Positions 40,442-54,610 of a DNA stretch of 64,000 bases are shown in pieces (position 1 is the first letter of the stretch; every line of letters starts with the position of its first letter). The position numbers and the translations under genes were made by a program. The stretch is from positions 591,877,643-591,941,642 of the forward strand of contig CM077115.1 of NCBI GenBank assembly GCA_039619475.1, in the 5' to 3' direction. The notes below the pieces were generated by a model. That model did not search any database, was not told the origin of the DNA, and saw only the letters and a program-made list of their open reading frames with translations. Source of the stretch: Icerya purchasi (Eukaryota > Arthropoda > Insecta > Hemiptera > Monophlebidae).

Positions 40442-41342
40442 TTTATATGTTTAATATAGATATATATAAACAGGAGCCGTTTACGTGTAATAATAATAAT
40501 TTTTGTACTCACAGATAATAAGTCCGCTTAAAATTATTTGATCGTAAATGGTATTGATAATCGTCTTCCGCGCACAAAAAAAAGTTATCACTGTATACTT
40601 AGAAAAAACAGTAAACCAACCATTCTCGTCGCCACTTTTATGTCTTGAATTTGATACTTGATTATATAATTAAGATACGTGAGTTCATATTGATAAAAAA
40701 CATGATTCTTTTAACATTACATTTGATTATCGTTTTATATAGAAAAAAGTAACATAAGTACAAGAATACATAAGTACATGATACATGATAGAATGAATAA
40801 CAATAATATATATATATATACTAACCCGATCACGATATATCGATATAATAATTGATACTAAATAATATGTTACATAATAAAATGAAAATACATAACAACT
40901 AATATTATTTTCATAAAAATTTTAATAAAGCCAATAAGGAAGAAGCTTTTCTTGTTTTGTTTAATAATGAAGCGAGCTGCTCATAAAAAAATAATAATAA
41001 TTAGAAAAATCGACTCGACAATACTTGATGGGTGTTTTGTAGAGGACAAGAAAAAGTAAAGAAGTAAGTTGAAAAACAGAAGCGATTAATTAATTTTCTA
41101 CTGTGAAATAGTATTTAATAAAAAAAGGAAAAGAACCATCAACGGCTACAACCACTTTGTAATTAACATGTTTATTAGTCACAAAACACGTTTTAACCGA
41201 AATTAAATTGATGGAATTGATTTCCTGCTGTTCCCCATCGCAATCACAATCGTAATGGTCGTATCCAATCTCTTCCCATAATTGCTGCTCGATTATTCTC
41301 ATTTGTGATATAAAAGATTCCCTGTATAGAGCAGTTTTTGAA

Positions 41343-42654
41343 TCATACTTGAACTGAACATTCACCACAACATTCAAAAATTTCTTGTATATATGTATAG
41401 AATGATCTAATTTTTGATTTAAATTTTTTCTGCAAATTTAGTGTATCGAATAAATTACAGGGTAATATTGATATTGCAGCCCCACAGTCAACTTGTAATT
41501 TAACTGGCTGGCCATCTAAATAAACAGTTGCATAATAGCGATCAGAATTAGAATTACAATTTTTAATATTATAAATATCAGATATAGGTATAGGTTCTAC
41601 AAAATTAGATTCACTATTATGTTTTTTCTGGTTAGATTTCGATTTCATGAGTGTTGAGATGCATACTTTCTCAACATGGCCTTTCTTATTACAGCTTTTA
41701 CATGAAAGTGTATTTTTATCACGTTTGCAGTCTTTTGCAAGATGATTATCATATCCGCAATACATACATAATCTATCAATTCCAAGGTGTTGATAATTAA
41801 TTTTTCGCTTAAACGAGTTCGATCGCGCACGATTTTGATAATTTTGATTTAATCGAGTTTGGCTTTGGTGCCTCTGGTAGTTAAAATTATGATTTTTCGA
41901 ACGAGGTTTATGTGTTGATATTTTATTAACTTCAGTAGGTGATGATACTGGTCGATTATTAGCTATTTCTTTTGATACATTAATAGCAACCTCATGTGTT
42001 AACGCTACTTCTTTAATATCCTTGAAGGTTTTTTTATTTGATTGTATAGCTTTTTGTCGCATATTTTCATCTCTTAATCCTCGTATAAATTGTGATAGCA
42101 AAAATATGTCAGAAATATCAGCCTCACATTTTGGACAATATAATTCACATTTAGTTATATACTTCTGTAACTCGCCGATGTAGTCTGTTACTGATTCGTG
42201 GCTTTTTTGTAATGCTGATAAAAATTTATGTCGTTGTAGTAATGCATTTTTTTGGTGGACATCGCTCTGCAGTATATCGTTTAACAATTTCACTATATGA
42301 TGTATCCGTCACTTTATCTGGTGCTAACATATTTACAATTTTAGAATAATGTTCAGGACCTATCGAATTGAGTAATGTTTGCTGTTTATCTATATCAGAT
42401 GCGATATAAGCTACATTGAAATATATCTCTAATCGTTCTATATATTGTTTGAAATTCTCTCTTGATTCGTCAAATGTTTCAAATTTGTAATCTTTTGCTT
42501 CTCGCATTTTAGATATAGAAGACGAAGGTTTGTTTATTAACTGTTTAACTAAATTCATATATTCCATTTGCATTTTCATTTGCTTCTCTAATATTGATTC
42601 TAAATCTTTAACATCGACAACTGCCGTGTTGGTTTCCGGGTTTGAATCTGTCAT
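41343..42654 (-). pseudogene. gag: gag-protease pseudogene, unit 40898-43108
   Basis: The halves are at 42226-42654 and 41343-42293, with the PRH haplotype and AY first half. It starts the AY block. GAGCTGCTC in the 3' segment and GAGCAG near 41330 are shared with the next unit. Confidence 0.85.
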
Positions 42655-43553
42655 TTTATATGTTTAATATGAATATATAAACAGGAGCCGTTTACGTGTA
42701 ATAATAATAATTTTTGTACTCACAGATAATAAGTCCGCTTAAAATTATTTGATCGTAAATGGTATTGATAATCGTCTTCCGCGCACAAAAAAAAGTTATC
42801 ACTGTATACTTAGAAAAAACAGTAAACCAACCATTCTCGTCGCCACTTTTATGTCTTGAATTTGATACTTGATTATATAATTAAGATACGTGAGTTCATA
42901 TTGATAAAAAACATGATTCTTTTAACATTACATTTGATTATCGTTTTATATAGAAAAAAGTAACATAAGTACAAGAATACATAAGTACATGATACATGAT
43001 AGAATGAATAACAATAATATATATATATATACTAACCCGATCACGATATATCGATATAATAATTGATACTAAATAATATGTTACATAATAAAATGAAAAT
43101 ACATAACAACTAATATTATTTTCATAAAAATTTTAATAAAGCCAATAAGGAAGAAGCTTTTCTTGTTTTGTTTAATAATGAAGCGAGCTGCTCATAAAAA
43201 AATAATAATAATTAGAAAAATCGACTCGACAATACTTGATGGGTGTTTTGTAGAGGACAAGAAAAAGTAAAGAAGTAAGTTGAAAAACAGAAGCGATTAA
43301 TTAATTTTCTACTGTGAAATAGTATTTAATAAAAAAAGGAAAAGAACCATCAACGGCTACAACCACTTTGTAATTAACATGTTTATTAGTCACAAAACAC
43401 GTTTTAACCGAAATTAAATTGATGGAATTGATTTCCTGCTGTTCCCCATCGCAATCACAATCGTAATGGTCGTATCCAATCTCTTCCCATAATTGCTGCT
43501 CGATTATTCTCATTTGTGATATAAAAGATTCCCTGTATAGAGCAGTTTTTGAA

Positions 43554-44865
43554 TCATACTTGAACTGAACATTCACCACAACATTCAAAAATTTCTTGTA
43601 TATATGTATAGAATGATCTAATTTTTGATTTAAATTTTTTCTGCAAATTTAGTGTATCGAATAAATTACAGGGTAATATTGATATTGCAGCCCCACAGTC
43701 AACTTGTAATTTAACTGGCTGGCCATCTAAATAAACAGTTGCATAATAGCGATCAGAATTAGAATTACAATTTTTAATATTATAAATATCAGATATAGGT
43801 ATAGGTTCTACAAAATTAGATTCACTATTATGTTTTTTCTGGTTAGATTTCGATTTCATGAGTGTTGAGATGCATACTTTCTCAACATGGCCTTTCTTAT
43901 TACAGCTTTTACATGAAAGTGTATTTTTATCACGTTTGCAGTCTTTTGCAAGATGATTATCATATCCGCAATACATACATAATCTATCAATTCCAAGGTG
44001 TTGATAATTAATTTTTCGCTTAAACGAGTTCGATCGCGCACGATTTTGATAATTTTGATTTAATCGAGTTTGGCTTTGGTGCCTCTGGTAGTTAAAATTA
44101 TGATTTTTCGAACGAGGTTTATGTGTTGATATTTTATTAACTTCAGTAGGTGATGATACTGGTCGATTATTAGCTATTTCTTTTGATACATTAATAGCAA
44201 CCTCATGTGTTAACGCTACTTCTTTAATATCCTTGAAGGTTTTTTTATTTGATTGTATAGCTTTTTGTCGCATATTTTCATCTCTTAATCCTCGTATAAA
44301 TTGTGATAGCAAAAATATGTCAGAAATATCAGCCTCACATTTTGGACAATATAATTCACATTTAGTTATATACTTCTGTAACTCGCCGATGTAGTCTGTT
44401 ACTGATTCGTGGCTTTTTTGTAATGCTGATAAAAATTTATGTCGTTGTAGTAATGCATTTTTTTGGTGGACATCGCTCTGCAGTATATCGTTTAACAATT
44501 TCACTATATGATGTATCCGTCACTTTATCTGGTGCTAACATATTTACAATTTTAGAATAATGTTCAGGACCTATCGAATTGAGTAATGTTTGCTGTTTAT
44601 CTATATCAGATGCGATATAAGCTACATTGAAATATATCTCTAATCGTTCTATATATTGTTTGAAATTCTCTCTTGATTCGTCAAATGTTTCAAATTTGTA
44701 ATCTTTTGCTTCTCGCATTTTAGATATAGAAGACGAAGGTTTGTTTATTAACTGTTTAACTAAATTCATATATTCCATTTGCATTTTCATTTGCTTCTCT
44801 AATATTGATTCTAAATCTTTAACATCGACAACTGCCGTGTTGGTTTCCGGGTTTGAATCTGTCAT
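43554..44865 (-). pseudogene. gag: gag-protease pseudogene, unit 43109-45319
   Basis: The halves are at 44437-44865 and 43554-44504, with the PRH haplotype and AY first half. The LTR has the CAATCACGATATATTGAT form, with two CpG losses against the consensus. Confidence 0.85.
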
Positions 44866-45665
44866 TTTATATGTTTAATATGAATATATAAACAGGAGCC
44901 GTTTACGTGTAATAATAATAATTTTTGTACTCACAGATAATAAGTCCGCTTAAAATTATTTGATCGTAAATGGTATTGATAATCGTCTTCCGCGCACAAA
45001 AAAAAGTTATCACTGTATACTTAGAAAAAACAGTAAACCAACCATTCTCGTCGCCACTTTTATGTCTTGAATTTGATACTTGATTATATAATTAAGATAC
45101 GTGAGTTCATATTGATAAAAAACATGATTCTTTTAACATTACATTTGATTATCGTTTTATATAGAAAAAAGTAACATAAGTACAAGAATACATAAGTACA
45201 TGATACATGATAGAATGAATAACAATAATATATATATATATACTAACCCAATCACGATATATTGATATAATAATTGATACTAAATAATATGTTACATAAT
45301 AAAATGAAAATACATAACAACTAATATTATTTTCATAAAAATTTTAATAAAGCCAATAAGGAAGAAGCTTTTCTTGTTTTGTTTAATAATGAAGCGAGCG
45401 GCTCATAAAAAAATAATAATAATTAGAAAGATCGACTCGACAATACTTGATGGGTGTTTTGTAGAGGACAAGAAAAAGTAAAGAAGTAAGTTGAAAAACA
45501 GAAGCGATTAATTAATTTTCTACTGTGAAATAGTATTTAATAAAAAAAGGAAAAGAACCATCAACGGCTACAACCACTTTGTAATTAACATGTTTATTAG
45601 TCACAAAACACGTTTTAACCGAAATTAAATTGATGGAATTGATTTCCTGCTGTTCCCCATCGCAA

Positions 45666-47076
45666 TCACAATCGTAATGGTCGTATCCAATCTCTTCCCA
45701 TAATTGCTGCTCGATTATTCTCATTTGTGATATAAAAGATTCCCTGTATAGAGCGGTTTTTGAATCGTACTTGAACTGAACATTCACCACAACATTCAAA
45801 AATTTCTTGTATATATGTATAGAATGATCTAATTTTTGATTTAAATTTTTTCTGCAAATTTAGTGTATCGAATAAATTACAGGGTAATATTGATATTGCA
45901 GCCCCACAGTCAACTTGTAATTTAACTGGCTGGCCATCTAAATAAACAGTTGCATAATAGCGATCAGAATTAGAATTACAATTTTTAATATTATAAATAT
46001 CAGATATAGGTATAGGTTCTACAAAATTAGATTCACTATTATGTTTTTTCTGGTTAGATTTCGATTTCATGAGTGTTGAGATGCATACTTTCTCAACATG
46101 GCCTTTCTTATTACAGCTTTTACATGAAAGTGTATTTTTATCACGTTTGCAGTCTTTTGCAAGATGATTATCATATCCGCAATACATACATAATCTATCA
46201 ATTCCAAGGTGTTGATAATTAATTTTTCGCTTAAACGAGTTCGATCGCGCACGATTTTGATAATTTTGATTTAATCGAGTTTGGCTTTGGTGCCTCTGGT
46301 AGTTAAAATTACGATTTTTCGAACGAGGTTTATGTGTTGATATTTTATTAACTTCAGTAGGTGATGATACTGGTCGATTATTAGCTATTTCTTTTGATAC
46401 ATTAATAGCAACCTCATGTGTTAACGCTACTTCTTTAATATCTTTGAAGGTTTTTTTATTTGATTGTATAGCTTTTTGTCGCATATTTTCATCTCTTAAT
46501 CCTCGTATAAATTGTGATAGCAAAAATATGTCAGAAATATCAGCCTCACATTTTGGACAATATAATTCACATTTAGTTATATACTTCTGTAACTCGCCGA
46601 TGTAGTCTGTTACTGATTCGTGGCTTTTTTGTAATGCTGATAAAAATTTATGTCGTTGTAGTAATGCATTTTTTTGGTGGACATCGCTCTGCAGTATATC
46701 GTTTAACAATTTCACTATATGATGTATCCGTCACTTTATCTGGTGCTAACATATTTACAATTTTAGAATAATGTTCAGGACCTATTGAATTGAGTAATGT
46801 TTGCTGTTTATCTATATCAGATGCGATATAAGCTACATTGAAATATATCTCTAATCGTTCTATATATTGTTTGAAATTCTCTCTTGATTCGTCAAATGTT
46901 TCAAATTTGTAATCTTTTGCTTCTCGCATTTTAGATATAGAAGACGAAGGTTTGTTTATTAACTGTTTAACTAAATTCATATATTCCATTTGCATTTTCA
47001 TTTGCTTCTCTAATATTGATTCTAAATCTTTAACATCGACAACTGCCGTGTTGGTTTCCGGGTTTGAATCTGTCAT
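45666..47076 (-). pseudogene. gag: gag-protease pseudogene with longer protease frame, unit 45320-47530
   Basis: The halves are at 46648-47076 and 45666-46715. Codon 317 is CGA, not TGA, so the second half runs to 349 codons. It reaches G340-R-D-W, the conserved strand near the end of Gypsy-type proteases, before a stop at codon 350. This shows that the protease coding frame crosses the 95-codon frame seen in other units. The haplotype is Pro115, Arg131, Arg135 with AY first half. AGAAAGATCG in the 3' segment is shared only with the unit 51953-54165. Confidence 0.85.
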
Positions 47077-47975
47077 TTTATATGTTTAATATGAATATAT
47101 AAACAGGAGCCGTTTACGTGTAATAATAATAATTTTTGTACTCACAGATAATAAGTCCGCTTAAAATTATTTGATCGTAAATGGTATTGATAATCGTCTT
47201 CCGCGCACAAAAAAAAGTTATCACTGTATACTTAGAAAAAACAGTAAACCAACCATTCTCGTCGCCACTTTTATGTCTTGAATTTGATACTTGATTATAT
47301 AATTAAGATACGTGAGTTCATATTGATAAAAAACATGATTCTTTTAACATTACATTTGATTATCGTTTTATATAGAAAAAAGTAACATAAGTACAAGAAT
47401 ACATAAGTACATGATACATGATAGAATGAATAACAATAATATATATATATATACTAACCCGATCACGATATATCGATATAATAATTGATACTAAATAATA
47501 TGTTACATAATAAAATGAAAATACATAACAACTAATATTATTTTCATAAAAATTTTAATAAAGCCAATAAGGAAGAAGCTTTTCTTGTTTTGTTTAATAA
47601 TGAAGCGAGCTGCTCATAAAAAAATAATAATAATTAGAAAAATCGACTCGACAATACTTGATGGGTGTTTTGTAGAGGACAAGAAAAAGTAAAGAAGTAA
47701 GTTGAAAAACAGAAGCGATTAATTAATTTTCTACTGTGAAATAGTATTTAATAAAAAAAGGAAAAGAACCATCAACGGCTACAACCACTTTGTAATTAAC
47801 ATGTTTATTAGTCACAAAACACGTTTTAACCGAAATTAAATTGATGGAATTGATTTCCTGCTGTTCCCCATCGCAATCACAATCGTAATGGTCGTATCCA
47901 ATCTCTTCCCATAATTGCTGCTCGATTATTCTCATTTGTGATATAAAAGATTCCCTGTATAGAGCGGTTTTTGAA

Positions 47976-49287
47976 TCATACTTGAACTGAACATTCACCA
48001 CAACATTCAAAAATTTCTTGTATATATGTATAGAATGATCTAATTTTTGATTTAAATTTTTTCTGCAAATTTAGTGTATCGAATAAATTACAGGGTAATA
48101 TTGATATTGCAGCCCCACAGTCAACTTGTAATTTAACTGGCTGGCCATCTAAATAAACAGTTGCATAATAGCGATCAGAATTAGAATTACAATTTTTAAT
48201 ATTATAAATATCAGATATAGGTATAGGTTCTACAAAATTAGATTCACTATTATGTTTTTTCTGGTTAGATTTCGATTTCATGAGTGTTGAGATGCATACT
48301 TTCTCAACATGGCCTTTCTTATTACAGCTTTTACATGAAAGTGTATTTTTATCACGTTTGCAGTCTTTTGCAAGATGATTATCATATCCGCAATACATAC
48401 ATAATCTATCAATTCCAAGGTGTTGATAATTAATTTTTCGCTTAAACGAGTTCGATCGCGCACGATTTTGATAATTTTGATTTAATCGAGTTTGGCTTTG
48501 GTGCCTCTGGTAGTTAAAATTATGATTTTTCGAACGAGGTTTATGTGTTGATATTTTATTAACTTCAGTAGGTGATGATACTGGTCGATTATTAGCTATT
48601 TCTTTTGATACATTAATAGCAACCTCATGTGTTAACGCTACTTCTTTAATATCCTTGAAGGTTTTTTTATTTGATTGTATAGCTTTTTGTCGCATATTTT
48701 CATCTCTTAATCCTCGTATAAATTGTGATAGCAAAAATATGTCAGAAATATCAGCCTCACATTTTGGACAATATAATTCACATTTAGTTATATACTTCTG
48801 TAACTCGCCGATGTAGTCTGTTACTGATTCGTGGCTTTTTTGTAATGCTGATAAAAATTTATGTCGTTGTAGTAATGCATTTTTTTGGTGGACATCGCTC
48901 TGCAGTATATCGTTTAACAATTTCACTATATGATGTATCCGTCACTTTATCTGGTGCTAACATATTTACAATTTTAGAATAATGTTCAGGACCTATCGAA
49001 TTGAGTAATGTTTGCTGTTTATCTATATCAGATGCGATATAAGCTACATTGAAATATATCTCTAATCGTTCTATATATTGTTTGAAATTCTCTCTTGATT
49101 CGTCAAATGTTTCAAATTTGTAATCTTTTGCTTCTCGCATTTTAGATATAGAAGACGAAGGTTTGTTTATTAACTGTTTAACTAAATTCATATATTCCAT
49201 TTGCATTTTCATTTGCTTCTCTAATATTGATTCTAAATCTTTAACATCGACAACTGCCGTGTTGGTTTCCGGGTTTGAATCTGTCAT
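47976..49287 (-). pseudogene. gag: gag-protease pseudogene, unit 47531-49741
   Basis: The halves are at 48859-49287 and 47976-48926, with the PRH haplotype and AY first half. The 3' segment has GAGCTGCTC. Confidence 0.85.
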
Positions 49288-50186
49288 TTTATATGTTTAA
49301 TATGAATATATAAACAGGAGCCGTTTACGTGTAATAATAATAATTTTTGTACTCACAGATAATAAGTCCGCTTAAAATTATTTGATCGTAAATGGTATTG
49401 ATAATCGTCTTCCGCGCACAAAAAAAAGTTATCACTGTATACTTAGAAAAAACAGTAAACCAACCATTCTCGTCGCCACTTTTATGTCTTGAATTTGATA
49501 CTTGATTATATAATTAAGATACGTGAGTTCATATTGATAAAAAACATGATTCTTTTAACATTACATTTGATTATCGTTTTATATAGAAAAAAGTAACATA
49601 AGTACAAGAATACATAAGTACATGATACATGATAGAATGAATAACAATAATATATATATATATACTAACCCAATCACGATATATTGATATAATAATTGAT
49701 ACTAAATAATATGTTACATAATAAAATGAAAATACATAACAACTAATATTATTTTCATAAAAATTTTAATAAAGCCAATAAGGAAGAAGCTTTTCTTGTT
49801 TTGTTTAATAATGAAGCGAGCTGCTCATAAAAAAATAATAATAATTAGAAAAATCGACTCGACAATACTTGATGGGTGTTTTGTAGAGGACAAGAAAAAG
49901 TAAAGAAGTAAGTTGAAAAACAGAAGCGATTAATTAATTTTCTACTGTGAAATAGTATTTAATAAAAAAAGGAAAAGAACCATCAACGGCTACAACCACT
50001 TTGTAATTAACATGTTTATTAGTCACAAAACACGTTTTAACCGAAATTAAATTGATGGAATTGATTTCCTGCTGTTCCCCATCGCAATCACAATCGTAAT
50101 GGTCGTATCCAATCTCTTCCCATAATTGCTGCTCGATTATTCTCATTTGTGATATAAAAGATTCCCTGTATAGAGCGGTTTTTGAA

Positions 50187-51498
50187 TCATACTTGAACTG
50201 AACATTCACCACAACATTCAAAAATTTCTTGTATATATGTATAGAATGATCTAATTTTTGATTTAAATTTTTTCTGCAAATTTAGTGTATCGAATAAATT
50301 ACAGGGTAATATTGATATTGCAGCCCCACAGTCAACTTGTAATTTAACTGGCTGGCCATCTAAATAAACAGTTGCATAATAGCGATCAGAATTAGAATTA
50401 CAATTTTTAATATTATAAATATCAGATATAGGTATAGGTTCTACAAAATTAGATTCACTATTATGTTTTTTCTGGTTAGATTTCGATTTCATGAGTGTTG
50501 AGATGCATACTTTCTCAACATGGCCTTTCTTATTACAGCTTTTACATGAAAGTGTATTTTTATCACGTTTGCAGTCTTTTGCAAGATGATTATCATATCC
50601 GCAATACATACATAATCTATCAATTCCAAGGTGTTGATAATTAATTTTTCGCTTAAACGAGTTCGATCGCGCACGATTTTGATAATTTTGATTTAATCGA
50701 GTTTGGCTTTGGTGCCTCTGGTAGTTAAAATTATGATTTTTCGAACGAGGTTTATGTGTTGATATTTTATTAACTTCAGTAGGTGATGATACTGGTCGAT
50801 TATTAGCTATTTCTTTTGATACATTAATAGCAACCTCATGTGTTAACGCTACTTCTTTAATATCCTTGAAGGTTTTTTTATTTGATTGTATAGCTTTTTG
50901 TCGCATATTTTCATCTCTTAATCCTCGTATAAATTGTGATAGCAAAAATATGTCAGAAATATCAGCCTCACATTTTGGACAATATAATTCACATTTAGTT
51001 ATATACTTCTGTAACTCGCCGATGTAGTCTGTTACTGATTCGTGGCTTTTTTGTAATGCTGATAAAAATTTATGTCGTTGTAGTAATGCATTTTTTTGGT
51101 GGACATCGCTCTGCAGTATATCGTTTAACAATTTCACTATATGATGTATCCGTCACTTTATCTGGTGCTAACATATTTACAATTTTAGAATAATGTTCAG
51201 GACCTATCGAATTGAGTAATGTTTGCTGTTTATCTATATCAGATGCGATATAAGCTACATTGAAATATATCTCTAATCGTTCTATATATTGTTTGAAATT
51301 CTCTCTTGATTCGTCAAATGTTTCAAATTTGTAATCTTTTGCTTCTCGCATTTTAGATATAGAAGACGAAGGTTTGTTTATTAACTGTTTAACTAAATTC
51401 ATATATTCCATTTGCATTTTCATTTGCTTCTCTAATATTGATTCTAAATCTTTAACATCGACAACTGCCGTGTTGGTTTCCGGGTTTGAATCTGTCAT
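50187..51498 (-). pseudogene. gag: gag-protease pseudogene, unit 49742-51952
   Basis: The halves are at 51070-51498 and 50187-51137, with the PRH haplotype and AY first half. The LTR has the CAATCACGATATATTGAT form. Confidence 0.85.
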
Positions 51499-52298
51499 TT
51501 TATATGTTTAATATGAATATATAAACAGGAGCCGTTTACGTGTAATAATAATAATTTTTGTACTCACAGATAATAAGTCCGCTTAAAATTATTTGATCGT
51601 AAATGGTATTGATAATCGTCTTCCGCGCACAAAAAAAAGTTATCACTGTATACTTAGAAAAAACAGTAAACCAACCATTCTCGTCGCCACTTTTATGTCT
51701 TGAATTTGATACTTGATTATATAATTAAGATACGTGAGTTCATATTGATAAAAAACATGATTCTTTTAACATTACATTTGATTATCGTTTTATATAGAAA
51801 AAAGTAACATAAGTACAAGAATACATAAGTACATGATACATGATAGAATGAATAACAATAATATATATATATATACTAACCCAATCACGATATATTGATA
51901 TAATAATTGATACTAAATAATATGTTACATAATAAAATGAAAATACATAACAACTAATATTATTTTCATAAAAATTTTAATAAAGCCAATAAGGAAGAAG
52001 CTTTTCTTGTTTTGTTTAATAATGAAGCGAGCGGCTCATAAAAAAATAATAATAATTAGAAAGATCGACTCGACAATACTTGATGGGTGTTTTGTAGAGG
52101 ACAAGAAAAAGTAAAGAAGTAAGTTGAAAAACAGAAGCGATTAATTAATTTTCTACTGTGAAATAGTATTTAATAAAAAAAGGAAAAGAACCATCAACGG
52201 CTACAACCACTTTGTAATTAACATGTTTATTAGTCACAAAACACGTTTTAACCGAAATTAAATTGATGGAATTGATTTCCTGCTGTTCCCCATCGCAA

Positions 52299-53709
52299 TC
52301 ACAATCGTAATGGTCGTATCCAATCTCTTCCCATAATTGCTGCTCGATTATTCTCATTTGTGATATAAAAGATTCCCTGTATAGAGCGGTTTTTGAATCG
52401 TACTTGAACTGAACATTCACCACAACATTCAAAAATTTCTTGTATATATGTATAGAATGATCTAATTTTTGATTTAAATTTTTTCTGCAAATTTAGTGTA
52501 TCGAATAAATTACAGGGTAATATTGATATTGCAGCCCCACAGTCAACTTGTAATTTAACTGGCTGGCCATCTAAATAAACAGTTGCATAATAGCGATCAG
52601 AATTAGAATTACAATTTTTAATATTATAAATATCAGATATAGGTATAGGTTCTACAAAATTAGATTCACTATTATGTTTTTTCTGGTTAGATTTCGATTT
52701 CATGAGTGTTGAGATGCATACTTTCTCAACATGGCCTTTCTTATTACAGCTTTTACATGAAAGTGTATTTTTATCACGTTTGCAGTCTTTTGCAAGATGA
52801 TTATCATATCCGCAATACATACATAATCTATCAATTCCAAGGTGTTGATAATTAATTTTTCGCTTAAACGAGTTCGATCGCGCACGATTTTGATAATTTT
52901 GATTTAATCGAGTTTGGCTTTGGTGCCTCTGGTAGTTAAAATTACGATTTTTCGAACGAGGTTTATGTGTTGATATTTTATTAACTTCAGTAGGTGATGA
53001 TACTGGTCGATTATTAGCTATTTCTTTTGATACATTAATAGCAACCTCATGTGTTAACGCTACTTCTTTAATATCTTTGAAGGTTTTTTTATTTGATTGT
53101 ATAGCTTTTTGTCGCATATTTTCATCTCTTAATCCTCGTATAAATTGTGATAGCAAAAATATGTCAGAAATATCAGCCTCACATTTTGGACAATATAATT
53201 CACATTTAGTTATATACTTCTGTAACTCGCCGATGTAGTCTGTTACTGATTCGTGGCTTTTTTGTAATGCTGATAAAAATTTATGTCGTTGTAGTAATGC
53301 ATTTTTTTGGTGGACATCGCTCTGCAGTATATCGTTTAACAATTTCACTATATGATGTATCCGTCACTTTATCTGGTGCTAACATATTTACAATTTTAGA
53401 ATAATGTTCAGGACCTATCGAATTGAGTAATGTTTGCTGTTTATCTATATCAGATGCGATATAAGCTACATTGAAATATATCTCTAATCGTTCTATATAT
53501 TGTTTGAAATTCTCTCTTGATTCGTCAAATGTTTCAAATTTGTAATCTTTTGCTTCTCGCATTTTAGATATAGAAGACGAAGGTTTGTTTATTAACTGTT
53601 TAACTAAATTCATATATTCCATTTGCATTTTCATTTGCTTCTCTAATATTGATTCTAAATCTTTAACATCGACAACTGCCGTGTTGGTTTCCGGGTTTGA
53701 ATCTGTCAT
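52299..53709 (-). pseudogene. gag: gag-protease pseudogene with longer protease frame, unit 51953-54165
   Basis: The halves are at 53281-53709 and 52299-53348. It is the second copy with CGA at codon 317 and an open frame to the GRDW motif (340-343). It lies exactly 6,633 bp from the first such copy, which is three units. Confidence 0.85.
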
Positions 53710-54610
53710 TTTATATGTTTAATATGAATATATAAACAGGAGCCGTTTACGTGTAATAATAATAATTTTTGTACTCACAGATAATAAGTCCGCTTAAAAT
53801 TATTTGATCGTAAATGGTATTGATAATCGTCTTCCGCGCACAAAAAAAAGTTATCACTGTATACTTAGAAAAAACAGTAAACCAACCATTCTCGTCGCCA
53901 CTTTTATGTCTTGAATTTGATACTTGATTATATAATTAAGATACGTGAGTTCATATTGATAAAAAACATGATTCTTTTAACATTACATTTGATTATCGTT
54001 TTATATAGAAAAAAGTAACATAAGTACAAGAATACATAAGTACATGATACATGATAGAATGAATAACAATAATATATATATATATATACTAACCCAATCA
54101 CGATATATCGATATAATAATTGATACTAAATAATATGTTACATAATAAAATGAAAATACATAACAACTAATATTATTTTCATAAAAATTTTAATAAAGCC
54201 AATAAGGAAGAAGCTTTTCTTGTTTTGTTTAATAATGAAGCGAGCGGCTCATAAAAAAATAATAATAATTAGAAAAATCGACTCGACAATACTTGATGGG
54301 TGTTTTGTAGAGGACAAGAAAAAGTAAAGAAGTAAGTTGAAAAACAGAAGCGATTAATTAATTTTCTACTGTGAAATAGTATTTAATAAAAAAAGGAAAA
54401 GAACCATCAACGGCTACAACCACTTTGTAATTAACATGTTTATTAGTCACAAAACACGTTTTAACCGAAATTAAATTGATGGAATTGATTTCCTGCTGTT
54501 CCCCATCGCAATCACAATCGTAATGGTCGTATCCAATCTCTTCCCATAATTGCTGCTCGATTATTCTCATTTGTGATATAAAAGATTCCCTGTATAGAGC
54601 GGTTTTTGAA

